NCBI GenBank assembly: GCA_039180865.1
Contig: JBCDCZ010000059.1
Span: forward strand, 1-18,647
Length of the DNA stretch: 18,647 bases
Direction of reading: 5' to 3'
From: JBCDCU01 sp039180865
Lineage (GTDB): Bacteria > Pseudomonadota > Alphaproteobacteria > Rhizobiales > JACESI01
Position numbers and translations under genes: made by a program. Numbering within the stretch: the first letter of the stretch is position 1; each line of letters opens with the position of its first letter. Positions 6,866 to 13,252 of the stretch are shown here, piece by piece. The notes beneath the pieces are model-generated. The model made no database searches. It saw nothing but the letters and a program-made list of their open reading frames with translations, and was not told the DNA's origin.

Positions 6866-7354
6866 ATGACCACGGTGAGTATGACGGTGAACGGCGAGGC
6901 GAGATCTGCCGATGTCGAGGACCGCACTTTGCTTTCCGCGTACATACGGGAAGCGTTGCAACTGACCGGCACGCATGTCGGCTGTGACACATCACAGTGC
7001 GGTGCGTGCGTTGTGCATGTCGATGGCAAAGCGGTGAAGGCGTGTACGATGCTTGCAGTCCAGGCTGACGGTGCTGCGGTCACTACGATTGAAGGTCTGG
7101 CCGAAGGGGCGAATCTTCATCCTATGCAAGCGGCCTTTCGCGAAAATCATGGCCTCCAGTGCGGCTTTTGCACGCCCGGCATGATTATGACAGCCGTTGA
7201 TATGGTGAACCGTCACGGCCCTGCAATCGGGGAGGAAACGATTCGCGAGGAGCTTGAAGGCAATATCTGTCGCTGCACGGGTTACCACAATATCGTGAAA
7301 TCGATCGCGGCTGGTGCACAGCAAATGGGCGGCCAGCGCGAGGCGGCCGAATAG
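6866..7354 (+). CDS. coxS: Molybdenum hydroxylase small [2Fe-2S] subunit (CoxS-like)
   Basis: A 162-residue cytoplasmic iron-sulfur subunit of the xanthine oxidase family. The N-terminal plant-ferredoxin domain has Cys40, Cys45, Cys48 and Cys60 for the first cluster. The C-terminal helical domain has Cys99, Cys102 (QCGFCTPGM), Cys135 and Cys137 (NICRCTGYHNI) for the second. It passes electrons from the molybdenum centre in CoxL to FAD in CoxM. A good ribosome-binding site, AAGGGAGGA, precedes the ATG. The start lies 98 bases after the deacylase stop and 99 bases before coxL. The S-L-M order differs from the M-S-L order of genuine carbon monoxide dehydrogenase and fits form II or other hydroxylases. 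All eight cysteines are present, so the subunit should be functional. Confidence 0.93.
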   Translation: MTTVSMTVNGEARSADVEDRTLLSAYIREALQLTGTHVGCDTSQCGACVVHVDGKAVKACTMLAVQADGAAVTTIEGLAEGANLHPMQAAFRENHGLQCGFCTPGMIMTAVDMVNRHGPAIGEETIREELEGNICRCTGYHNIVKSIAAGAQQMGGQREAAE

Positions 7355-7453
7355 GCCTGCACGCTAGTAGAGCGGTCGCGTATAGGACCGACGGGAGCCG
7401 CGGTGCGGGTTCCCGAAAAAATCTAACCAGCACGTTCGGGAGGAACAACGAAT

Positions 7454-9820
7454 ATGGCTGTTGAAGGTATTGGCGCACGGTCGGTGCGCAAGGAAGATAA
7501 GCGTTTCATCACTGGTCGCGGCCGTTACACGGACGACATCAACCTACCGGGTCAGCTCTACGCGAATTTCGTGCGCTCGCCGCACGCGCATGCGCGTGTC
7601 AACGGTATAGACAAGGTGCCCGCGATGGCGGTCGACGGCGTGGTGGCGGTTCTCGACGGCAAGGAGCTTCAAGGTGACGGGATCGGTAATATCATCTGCG
7701 GCTGGATGATCCATTCAAAGGACGGTTCGCCGATGAACATGGGCCAGTGGGTACCGATGGCACCGGAAATCGCCCGATTTGTTGGCGAGGCTGTTGCTGT
7801 TGTCATCGCGCGGACAAAAGAAGCCGCTCGCGATGGTGCCGAGGCTGTTGTGGTCGACTGGGAAGTCCTTGAGGCTGCCGCCTCGATCGGAGCCGCTCTT
7901 GCAGATGGCGCGCCGCAGCTTCATCCGGAAGCTCCTGGCAATATCATCTACGACTGGGAGATCGGGGACAGTGCTGCAACGGATGCGGCCATCGCGTCTG
8001 CCGCCCATGTCACAAAAATGGATCTTGAGCAAAACCGGCTTGTGCCAAACCCGATGGAAACCCGCTGCGCAGTCGCCTCCTACGATCCGATGGAAGAGCA
8101 CTACACGCTCTATTCCACGAGCCAGAATCCGCATGTGGCGCGTCTCGTGCTTTCCGCTTTTTATCAAGTGGCGCCGGAGCACAAACTGCGCGTAATCGCG
8201 CCGGATGTCGGCGGCGGTTTCGGTTCCAAAATCTACATCTATCCGGAAGAAATCGTCTGCCTTTGGGCCTCCATGAAGATCGGCGGCAAGCCGGTTAAAT
8301 GGACCTCCGAGCGCACGGAAGCTTTTCTCACCGATGCCCACGCCCGAGACCACGTGACGACTGCCGAAATGGCGTTTGATGCGGACAACAATATCACTGC
8401 CGTGCGCGTGCAGACGGACGCCAATCTCGGCGCTTACATGTCGCTCTTCTCGTCGTCCGTTCCGACCTACCTCTATGCAACGCTGCTCTCCGGGCAATAT
8501 CAAATCCCGAACATCTATGCGGAAGTGAAAGCGGTCTATTCGAACACGGTGCCGGTTGATGCCTATCGCGGTGCCGGTCGGCCGGAAGCGACCTTCGTCA
8601 TGGAGCGGCTAGTCGAGACGGCGGCCCGTGAACTCGGTGTGGATCCTGCGGAGTTGCGCCGCAAGAACTTCATTCAAGAGTTCCCGTATCAGACGCCGGT
8701 GATCATGTGTTACGATGCCGGTGACTTCGAGAGCATTCTCGATAAAGGCCTGGAGGCCGCGGATTACAAAAACTTCCCGGCTCGCAAGGCCGAATCCGCA
8801 GCACGTGGCAAACTGCGCGGCATTGGCTTCTCCTGTTACATCGAAGCGTGCGGTATTGCGCCGTCGGCCGCTGTCGGCTCGCTCGGAGCAGGCGTCGGCC
8901 TCTGGGAATCGGCGGAAATCCGTGTGAACCCTGTCGGGACAATCGAAGTCCTCACGGGATCGCACAGCCATGGCCAGGGCCACGAAACTGTCTTCAGCCA
9001 GGTGGTTGCCGACAGGTTCGGCCTTCCGAACGACAGTATCCAGATCGTCCACGGGGATACGGACAAAGTCCAGTTCGGGATGGGGACATATGGTTCACGT
9101 TCAGCGGCGGTTGGTCTTTCGGCGATTGCGAAAGCGCTGGATAAGGTCGAGGCGAAGGCGAAGAAAATCGCAAGCCACCTTCTTGAAGCGGACGAAGGCG
9201 ATATTGTCATTGAAGATGGCGAGGTGAAAGTCTCCGGTACCGACAAGAAACTTGGCTGGCACGAAGTCTGCCTCGGAGCTTATACAGCGCACAATCTGCC
9301 GGAAGGTATGGAGCCGGGCTTGAAGGAAGGGGCATTCTACGATCCGACGAACTTCACCTTCCCATCTGGCACCTATATCTGCGAGGTCGAAGTCGATCCT
9401 GACACCGGCGTGGTGGATATCATCCAGTTCGTCGCGTCCGACGATTTCGGGCAGATCATCAATCCAATGATTGTCGAAGGTCAGGTTCATGGCGGCGTGG
9501 CGCAAGGCGTCGGTCAGGCACTGATGGAGGCTTGCATTTATGATGAGGCCGGTCAGATCAAGACTGCGTCTTACATGGACTACTGCATGCCGCGCGCGGA
9601 TGACTTGCCGCTCTTCAAAATCTCGCATTCGACAACACCATCGCCGTCCAACCCGCTTGGGGTGAAGGGTTGTGGTGAGGCAGGGGCGATAGGATCGCCG
9701 CCTGCGGTTATCAACGCCATCACCGATGCGATCGGCAACAACAACCTGACGATGCCCGCGACACCGGAAAAAGTCTGGGCGGCGCTTCAGGAAGTTTCCA
9801 TGAAGCAGGCTGCGGAATAG
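7454..9820 (+). CDS. coxL: Molybdenum hydroxylase large subunit, form II CoxL type
   Basis: A 788-residue catalytic subunit that binds molybdopterin-cytosine dinucleotide, of normal length for the family. Visible are IGARSVRKEDKRFITGRGRY near residues 6-25, LPGQLYANFVRSPHAHA, PDVGGGFGSK near 253, the active-site loop A370-Y-R-G-A-G-R376, SHGQGHETVFSQVVADRFG, and KGCGEAGAIG with the catalytic base Glu742. The loop AYRGAGR marks form II; true CO dehydrogenase (form I) has AYxCSFR with a copper-binding cysteine, absent here. The enzyme therefore most likely hydroxylates an organic substrate, perhaps an N-heterocycle or aldehyde, rather than CO. GGGAGGAA precedes the ATG. coxM follows after 11 bases. 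Maturation genes (xdhC, coxD-G) are not in the window. Confidence 0.93.
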   Translation: MAVEGIGARSVRKEDKRFITGRGRYTDDINLPGQLYANFVRSPHAHARVNGIDKVPAMAVDGVVAVLDGKELQGDGIGNIICGWMIHSKDGSPMNMGQWVPMAPEIARFVGEAVAVVIARTKEAARDGAEAVVVDWEVLEAAASIGAALADGAPQLHPEAPGNIIYDWEIGDSAATDAAIASAAHVTKMDLEQNRLVPNPMETRCAVASYDPMEEHYTLYSTSQNPHVARLVLSAFYQVAPEHKLRVIAPDVGGGFGSKIYIYPEEIVCLWASMKIGGKPVKWTSERTEAFLTDAHARDHVTTAEMAFDADNNITAVRVQTDANLGAYMSLFSSSVPTYLYATLLSGQYQIPNIYAEVKAVYSNTVPVDAYRGAGRPEATFVMERLVETAARELGVDPAELRRKNFIQEFPYQTPVIMCYDAGDFESILDKGLEAADYKNFPARKAESAARGKLRGIGFSCYIEACGIAPSAAVGSLGAGVGLWESAEIRVNPVGTIEVLTGSHSHGQGHETVFSQVVADRFGLPNDSIQIVHGDTDKVQFGMGTYGSRSAAVGLSAIAKALDKVEAKAKKIASHLLEADEGDIVIEDGEVKVSGTDKKLGWHEVCLGAYTAHNLPEGMEPGLKEGAFYDPTNFTFPSGTYICEVEVDPDTGVVDIIQFVASDDFGQIINPMIVEGQVHGGVAQGVGQALMEACIYDEAGQIKTASYMDYCMPRADDLPLFKISHSTTPSPSNPLGVKGCGEAGAIGSPPAVINAITDAIGNNNLTMPATPEKVWAALQEVSMKQAAE

Positions 9821-9831
9821 GAGCAAAGACG

Positions 9832-10632
9832 ATGTATGAAACGAAGTATCACAAGCCTTCATCGCTCGACGCTGCCGCAGGTGCGCTTGCCTCTGCTGAT
9901 GATGCGAAATTCCTCGGCGGTGGGCAGACCCTCATTCCGACGATGAAGCAGCGCCTTGCCGCACCAAGCGATCTGATCGACGTCACCGGTCTGGCGGAGT
10001 TGAAAGGCATTTCCTTCGATGGGACGACGCTTACGATCGGTGCGGCGACGACCCATGCCGAGGTTGCGGCGTCCGCCGATGTGAAGACGGCGATCCCGTC
10101 GCTTGCAAGCCTCGCAGGCGGTATCGGCGATCCGCAGGTTAGGCATATGGGTACCCTGGGCGGGTCCGTCGCAAACAATGATCCGGCGGCGGATTATCCA
10201 AGCGCTGTTCTCGGACTTTCGGCGACAGTCAACACCAACAAACGGTCGGTTCCGGCTGATGATTTTTTCGACGGCATGTTTGCAACGTCACTCGACGAAG
10301 ATGAAATCATCGTCTCGATCTCGTTCCCGAAGCCGAAGCGCTCGGCTTATGCGAAGTTCGACAACCCGGCATCGCGATATGCGCTTGTTGGAGCCTTTGT
10401 CGCCGAACTCGCTGATGGCAGCGTGCGTGTCGCGGTGACAGGTGCCGGTTCTGATGGTGTCTACCGGGAAGGGGCGATGGAAAGCGCGCTTTCCGCAAAC
10501 TTCGCAGCGGATGCCTTATCCGGTACGAGCGCAGATCCGGATGCGATGATGTCCGATATTCATGGCTCCGCCGCCTATCGTGCGCATCTGGTTAAAGTCA
10601 TGGCTGGCCGCGCGGTTGCTGCTGCGGGCTAA
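9832..10632 (+). CDS. coxM: Molybdenum hydroxylase FAD-binding medium subunit (CoxM-like)
   Basis: A 266-residue FAD subunit of the xanthine dehydrogenase/CO dehydrogenase family, slightly shorter than the usual length of about 290. The two pyrophosphate-binding motifs are visible as GGGQTLIPTMK at 29-39 and GTLGGSVANNDPAADYP at 107-123, with GDPQVRHMG just before the second. The C-terminal domain includes KFDNPASRYALVGAFVA. It takes electrons from CoxS and hands them to an acceptor. It starts 11 bases after the coxL stop with GGAG in between, and is the last gene before a strong terminator, so coxS, coxL and coxM form one transcription unit. Confidence 0.92.
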   Translation: MYETKYHKPSSLDAAAGALASADDAKFLGGGQTLIPTMKQRLAAPSDLIDVTGLAELKGISFDGTTLTIGAATTHAEVAASADVKTAIPSLASLAGGIGDPQVRHMGTLGGSVANNDPAADYPSAVLGLSATVNTNKRSVPADDFFDGMFATSLDEDEIIVSISFPKPKRSAYAKFDNPASRYALVGAFVAELADGSVRVAVTGAGSDGVYREGAMESALSANFAADALSGTSADPDAMMSDIHGSAAYRAHLVKVMAGRAVAAAG

Positions 10633-10649
10633 AGGGCGAAAACACAAAT

Positions 10650-10688
10650 GGCGCCGCTGATGGGTTTTCCTGTCGGCGGCGCCTTTTT
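10650..10688 (+). terminator. Rho-independent terminator after coxM
   Basis: GGCGCCGC (10650-10657) pairs perfectly with GCGGCGCC (10676-10683), and five T residues follow at 10684-10688. The 18-base loop can shorten by extra pairs. It sits 17 bases after the coxM stop and 28 bases before the dehydrogenase start, so it probably ends most of the doeA-to-coxM transcript while allowing some read-through. Confidence 0.85.
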
Positions 10689-10716
10689 ATGAAGGAATGA
10701 AGAAGGGGCATCGGTA

Positions 10717-11484
10717 ATGAAAATCAACGAAGAGACCGTCGCAATTGTTACAGGGGCGGCATCTGGTCTCGGAGAAGCAACGGCAAGGGCACTCGCAAGC
10801 GCGGGCGCACCGGTTGCCGTTTTCGACCTCGATGATGAGCGGGGCGTCAAACTTGCCGAGGAGATCCAGGGGCTTTTCGTGAAAGTGGATGTGTCTGACA
10901 CGGAGAATGTCCGCGCTGCTGTTGAAACGGTTTACCAGGAGGCAGGCCCGCCGCGGATCGCCGTTAACTGCGCTGGCATTGCCATTGCCCAAAAAACGGT
11001 TTCCAAGGGTGAGCCCCATGACATGGATCTCTTCCGTAAGGTCATCAATGTGAACCTGATCGGTACCGCCAATGTGGCGACGCTGGCCGCGCAGAAGATG
11101 GTTGAAGCGTCGCCGCTGACAGATGATGGCGAGCGTGGCGTGATCATCAACACGGCATCGGTCGCAGCCTTCGACGGTCAGATTGGCCAGATTGCCTATT
11201 CTGCGTCAAAGGGTGCCGTCCATGGAATGACTTTGCCGATGGCGCGCGATCTGTCGCGCGATGGCGTCAGGGTCGTCACAATCGCACCCGGTCTTTTTGG
11301 AACGCCCATGCTTCTCGGCATGCCGCAGGAGGTTCAGGATGCGCTCGGTGCGCAGGTCCCGTTCCCGTCGCGCTTGGGCAATCCTGCGGAATATGGTGCG
11401 CTCGTGCGCTCAATCGTTGAGAATTCCATGTTGAACGGGGAAACGATCCGGCTTGATGGTGCCATCCGGATGGCTCCGAAATAG
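10717..11484 (+). CDS. Short-chain dehydrogenase, 3-hydroxyacyl-CoA dehydrogenase type II (HSD10)-like
   Basis: A 255-residue classical SDR, probably cytoplasmic and NAD-dependent. The Rossmann motif TGAASGLG spans 12-19, and Asp37 and Asp39 at the end of beta-2 favour NAD over NADP. NCAGIA is at 84-89, and the catalytic residues are Ser148, Tyr161 and Lys165 (YSASKG). The segment IAPGLFGTPML at 189-199 is characteristic of the HSD10 group, which oxidises 2-methyl-3-hydroxyacyl-CoA and related secondary alcohols. AAGGGG lies about 8 bases before the ATG. It follows coxM and the terminator, so it may be expressed by read-through or from its own promoter. It could finish oxidation of a product of the preceding hydroxylase-hydrolase steps, but this link is positional only. 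Confidence 0.85.
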   Translation: MKINEETVAIVTGAASGLGEATARALASAGAPVAVFDLDDERGVKLAEEIQGLFVKVDVSDTENVRAAVETVYQEAGPPRIAVNCAGIAIAQKTVSKGEPHDMDLFRKVINVNLIGTANVATLAAQKMVEASPLTDDGERGVIINTASVAAFDGQIGQIAYSASKGAVHGMTLPMARDLSRDGVRVVTIAPGLFGTPMLLGMPQEVQDALGAQVPFPSRLGNPAEYGALVRSIVENSMLNGETIRLDGAIRMAPK

Positions 11485-11505
11485 TTAGTCTTATGCTTCT
11501 AAATC

Positions 11506-11540
11506 AGCCGCGTTTTCGGTGATCTCACGCGCTCGCGGCT
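11506..11540. repeat. Inverted repeat downstream of the SDR gene
   Basis: AGCCGCG (11506-11512) and CGCGGCT (11534-11540) form a perfect 7-base inverted repeat with a 21-base loop, 21 bases after the SDR stop. There is no T-run on the plus strand, so it is at best a weak or Rho-assisted transcript end. The rest of the 261-base gap to the next gene (to 11745) shows no RNA gene, repeat or recognisable promoter. Confidence 0.3.
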
Positions 11541-11745
11541 ACCTCTCGTAAGGCGCTTCTTAAACAAGCAAAACTCTTCTTCGCGTAAACATTCCTACTG
11601 CAGATGCAGGATGAGAAATCACCCAGATGCAGCACTAAGAATACAGCATTCGGACGATACCACCGGCACCGCGAAACGCTTACGCTCATTGAAGGTCTCA
11701 ACTCGGTTGTGACCGCTATCAAATGACGCAAAGAGGAGTGGTGCA

Positions 11746-12159
11746 ATGGGCATGAAAACGGTGGCAAGGGGATTTTTCGAAGCCTGCGAAACGGGCAAGG
11801 GCTGGGAGGCGTGCGAAGCTTATTGCACGACAGGCGCAACCTTCTCCTGCCAGGCAGATACTCTGGCCGATGTAGAAACTCTGGAGGGCTACACAAATTG
11901 GATGAAAGGTCTGCTCGGACCAATCTCCGATGGTCACTACGAGTTGAAAGCCTTTGCCGAAGACGAAGAGGCGCAGTCTGTGATTGCGGTCGCCGTTTTT
12001 CACGGAACGCATACGGGAGAGGGTGGCCCAATACCCGCGACCGGTAAAACAGTCGCCAGCGATTATGTTTATGTGATGAAGTTCGATGGCGGGAAGATCC
12101 GCCATATGACAAAAATCTGGAACGATAGTCCGGCTTTGCGTTCGCTCGGTTGGGCCTGA
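11746..12159 (+). CDS. SnoaL/NTF2-fold small protein
   Basis: A 137-residue single-domain protein with the layout of the SnoaL-like/NTF2 superfamily: an N-terminal helical part with FFEACETGKGWEACEAY, then the beta-rich half with HYELKAFAEDEE, the AVFHGTHTG strand, PATGKTVASDYVYVMKF and GKIRHMTKIWND, in the order typical of these cone-shaped barrels. Members include polyketide cyclases, ester cyclases and small-molecule isomerases, and many are uncharacterised. No reaction can be assigned. A good ribosome-binding site, GAGGAG, lies 8 bases before the ATG. It stands alone on the plus strand 261 bases after the SDR gene and ends 21 bases before the convergent racemase-family gene, with no visible terminator between them. 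The protein has no signal peptide and is probably cytoplasmic. Confidence 0.75.
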   Translation: MGMKTVARGFFEACETGKGWEACEAYCTTGATFSCQADTLADVETLEGYTNWMKGLLGPISDGHYELKAFAEDEEAQSVIAVAVFHGTHTGEGGPIPATGKTVASDYVYVMKFDGGKIRHMTKIWNDSPALRSLGWA

Positions 12160-12180
12160 ACGAACCCGATTTAGACAGTC

Positions 12181-13209
12181 TTATCGCGCGCCCCACGTGT
12201 CGGAGAGGCGATAGCCTTCCGGCCAGGGATCATCGGGATCCAGCATGTGTTGATGAGTGCCGGTGATCCACGCCCGTCCTGAAATTTCGGGTCGGATCGC
12301 TGGCGTCTCGCCAACAAGGGTTTCGCCCAGGATTTTACCTTCAAAGGTGGAGCCGATGAGCGAATGGGCTCTAAGACGATTGCCCGATTTCATCACCCCC
12401 CGCGCGTGAAGAACCGCCATCCGCGCAGAGAGTGCGGTACCGGTCGGAGATCGGTCGATCTTCCCGGGTCTGATCGCCACCGCGGATCGCGTTTCAAACC
12501 CATCATCTGTTTCAGAAAGCGGGCCAGCGAACAGGCAAAATGAGATATGCCGCCAGTCGGGATTTTCAGGATGGTGAAAGCCGAGCAGAGCGCTCGCCGC
12601 GTCGGATATCTCTGTCCCCAGTTTCGCAAGATCGTGCGCCTCGTCTTCAGTGAGCAAGAACCCGAGTGCCTTAGCATCGACAATCACGAAACTGTCGCCG
12701 CCATAGGCAGTGTCGACCGTTAGTGTTCCGACACCGTCAACTTCGATCTTCGCATCAAGGTAGCTCGCAAAACTTGGCAGGTTTTCAACGAATATCCGCT
12801 TGGCCTTTCCGTCCTCACACTCGGCGCGTACACGAACCAGGCCGCCCGGTGCTTCAAGCACGAGTTCGGTGATTGGTTCACGCATTTCGACAAGGCCGCT
12901 GTCGAGAAGGACGGTTGCAACACAAATCGAGTTTGACCCCGACATGGGCGGAGTGTCTTCCGGCTCCATAATGATGAAGGCAGCATCGGCGCGCGGATCT
13001 TTCGGCGGTACGAGCAGATTCACATGACGGAAAACGCCGCCACGGGGCTCGTTCAAAACGAAATTGCGAAGAACGCCGTCATTGGCGACGAAGCGGCTTT
13101 GTTCCCAAAGCGTTACCCCCGGCGGCGGGGTTACGCCGCCGACAATCACATCGCCGACTTCGCCCTCAGCGTGGGCGGATATAACATGGATGATCTTCGT
13201 GCTTCTCAT
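12181..13209 (-). CDS. Proline racemase-family protein, hydroxyproline dehydratase-like, Ser/Thr active site
   Basis: A 342-residue cytoplasmic protein of the proline racemase superfamily, of normal length. The start is the ATG giving MRSTKIIHVISAHAEGE, where homologues begin; the longer in-frame extension is Arg/Ser-rich and overlaps the shc gene. The first catalytic motif, normally MCGHNT, reads MSGSNSIC here with Ser90, and the second, normally DRSPCGT, reads DRSPTGT with Thr256. Both acid-base cysteines of racemases and epimerases are missing, so racemisation is unlikely. In the family, Thr at the second site marks trans-3-hydroxy-L-proline dehydratases, which makes a dehydratase of a hydroxyproline-like substrate the best guess. 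A recognisable ribosome-binding site is lacking, which may mean coupling to the upstream shc gene, 43 bases away. Confidence 0.82.
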   Translation of the reverse strand: MRSTKIIHVISAHAEGEVGDVIVGGVTPPPGVTLWEQSRFVANDGVLRNFVLNEPRGGVFRHVNLLVPPKDPRADAAFIIMEPEDTPPMSGSNSICVATVLLDSGLVEMREPITELVLEAPGGLVRVRAECEDGKAKRIFVENLPSFASYLDAKIEVDGVGTLTVDTAYGGDSFVIVDAKALGFLLTEDEAHDLAKLGTEISDAASALLGFHHPENPDWRHISFCLFAGPLSETDDGFETRSAVAIRPGKIDRSPTGTALSARMAVLHARGVMKSGNRLRAHSLIGSTFEGKILGETLVGETPAIRPEISGRAWITGTHQHMLDPDDPWPEGYRLSDTWGAR

Positions 13210-13252
13210 CAGCTTGCAAAGATCGAAACGTAGTGGGTACAGGCTTCGTGGC

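Noticed and set aside
7375..7410. Hairpins in the coxS-coxL gap as a terminator
   Set aside because: Stems are only about 5 base pairs with large loops; the A-run after TTCCCG is on the wrong strand for a plus-strand terminator.
9101..9862. 253-codon minus-strand frame inside coxL
   Set aside because: Mirror frame in GC-biased coding DNA; His/Arg-rich and without domain features.
6866..10632. Aerobic carbon monoxide dehydrogenase
   Set aside because: The large subunit has AYRGAGR rather than the copper-binding AYxCSFR loop, and the gene order is S-L-M.
11525..12196. 223-codon minus-strand frame covering the gap after the SDR gene and the SnoaL gene
   Set aside because: Arg/Ser/Pro-rich low-complexity translation, no good ribosome-binding site, and the plus-strand SnoaL-fold protein explains most of it.
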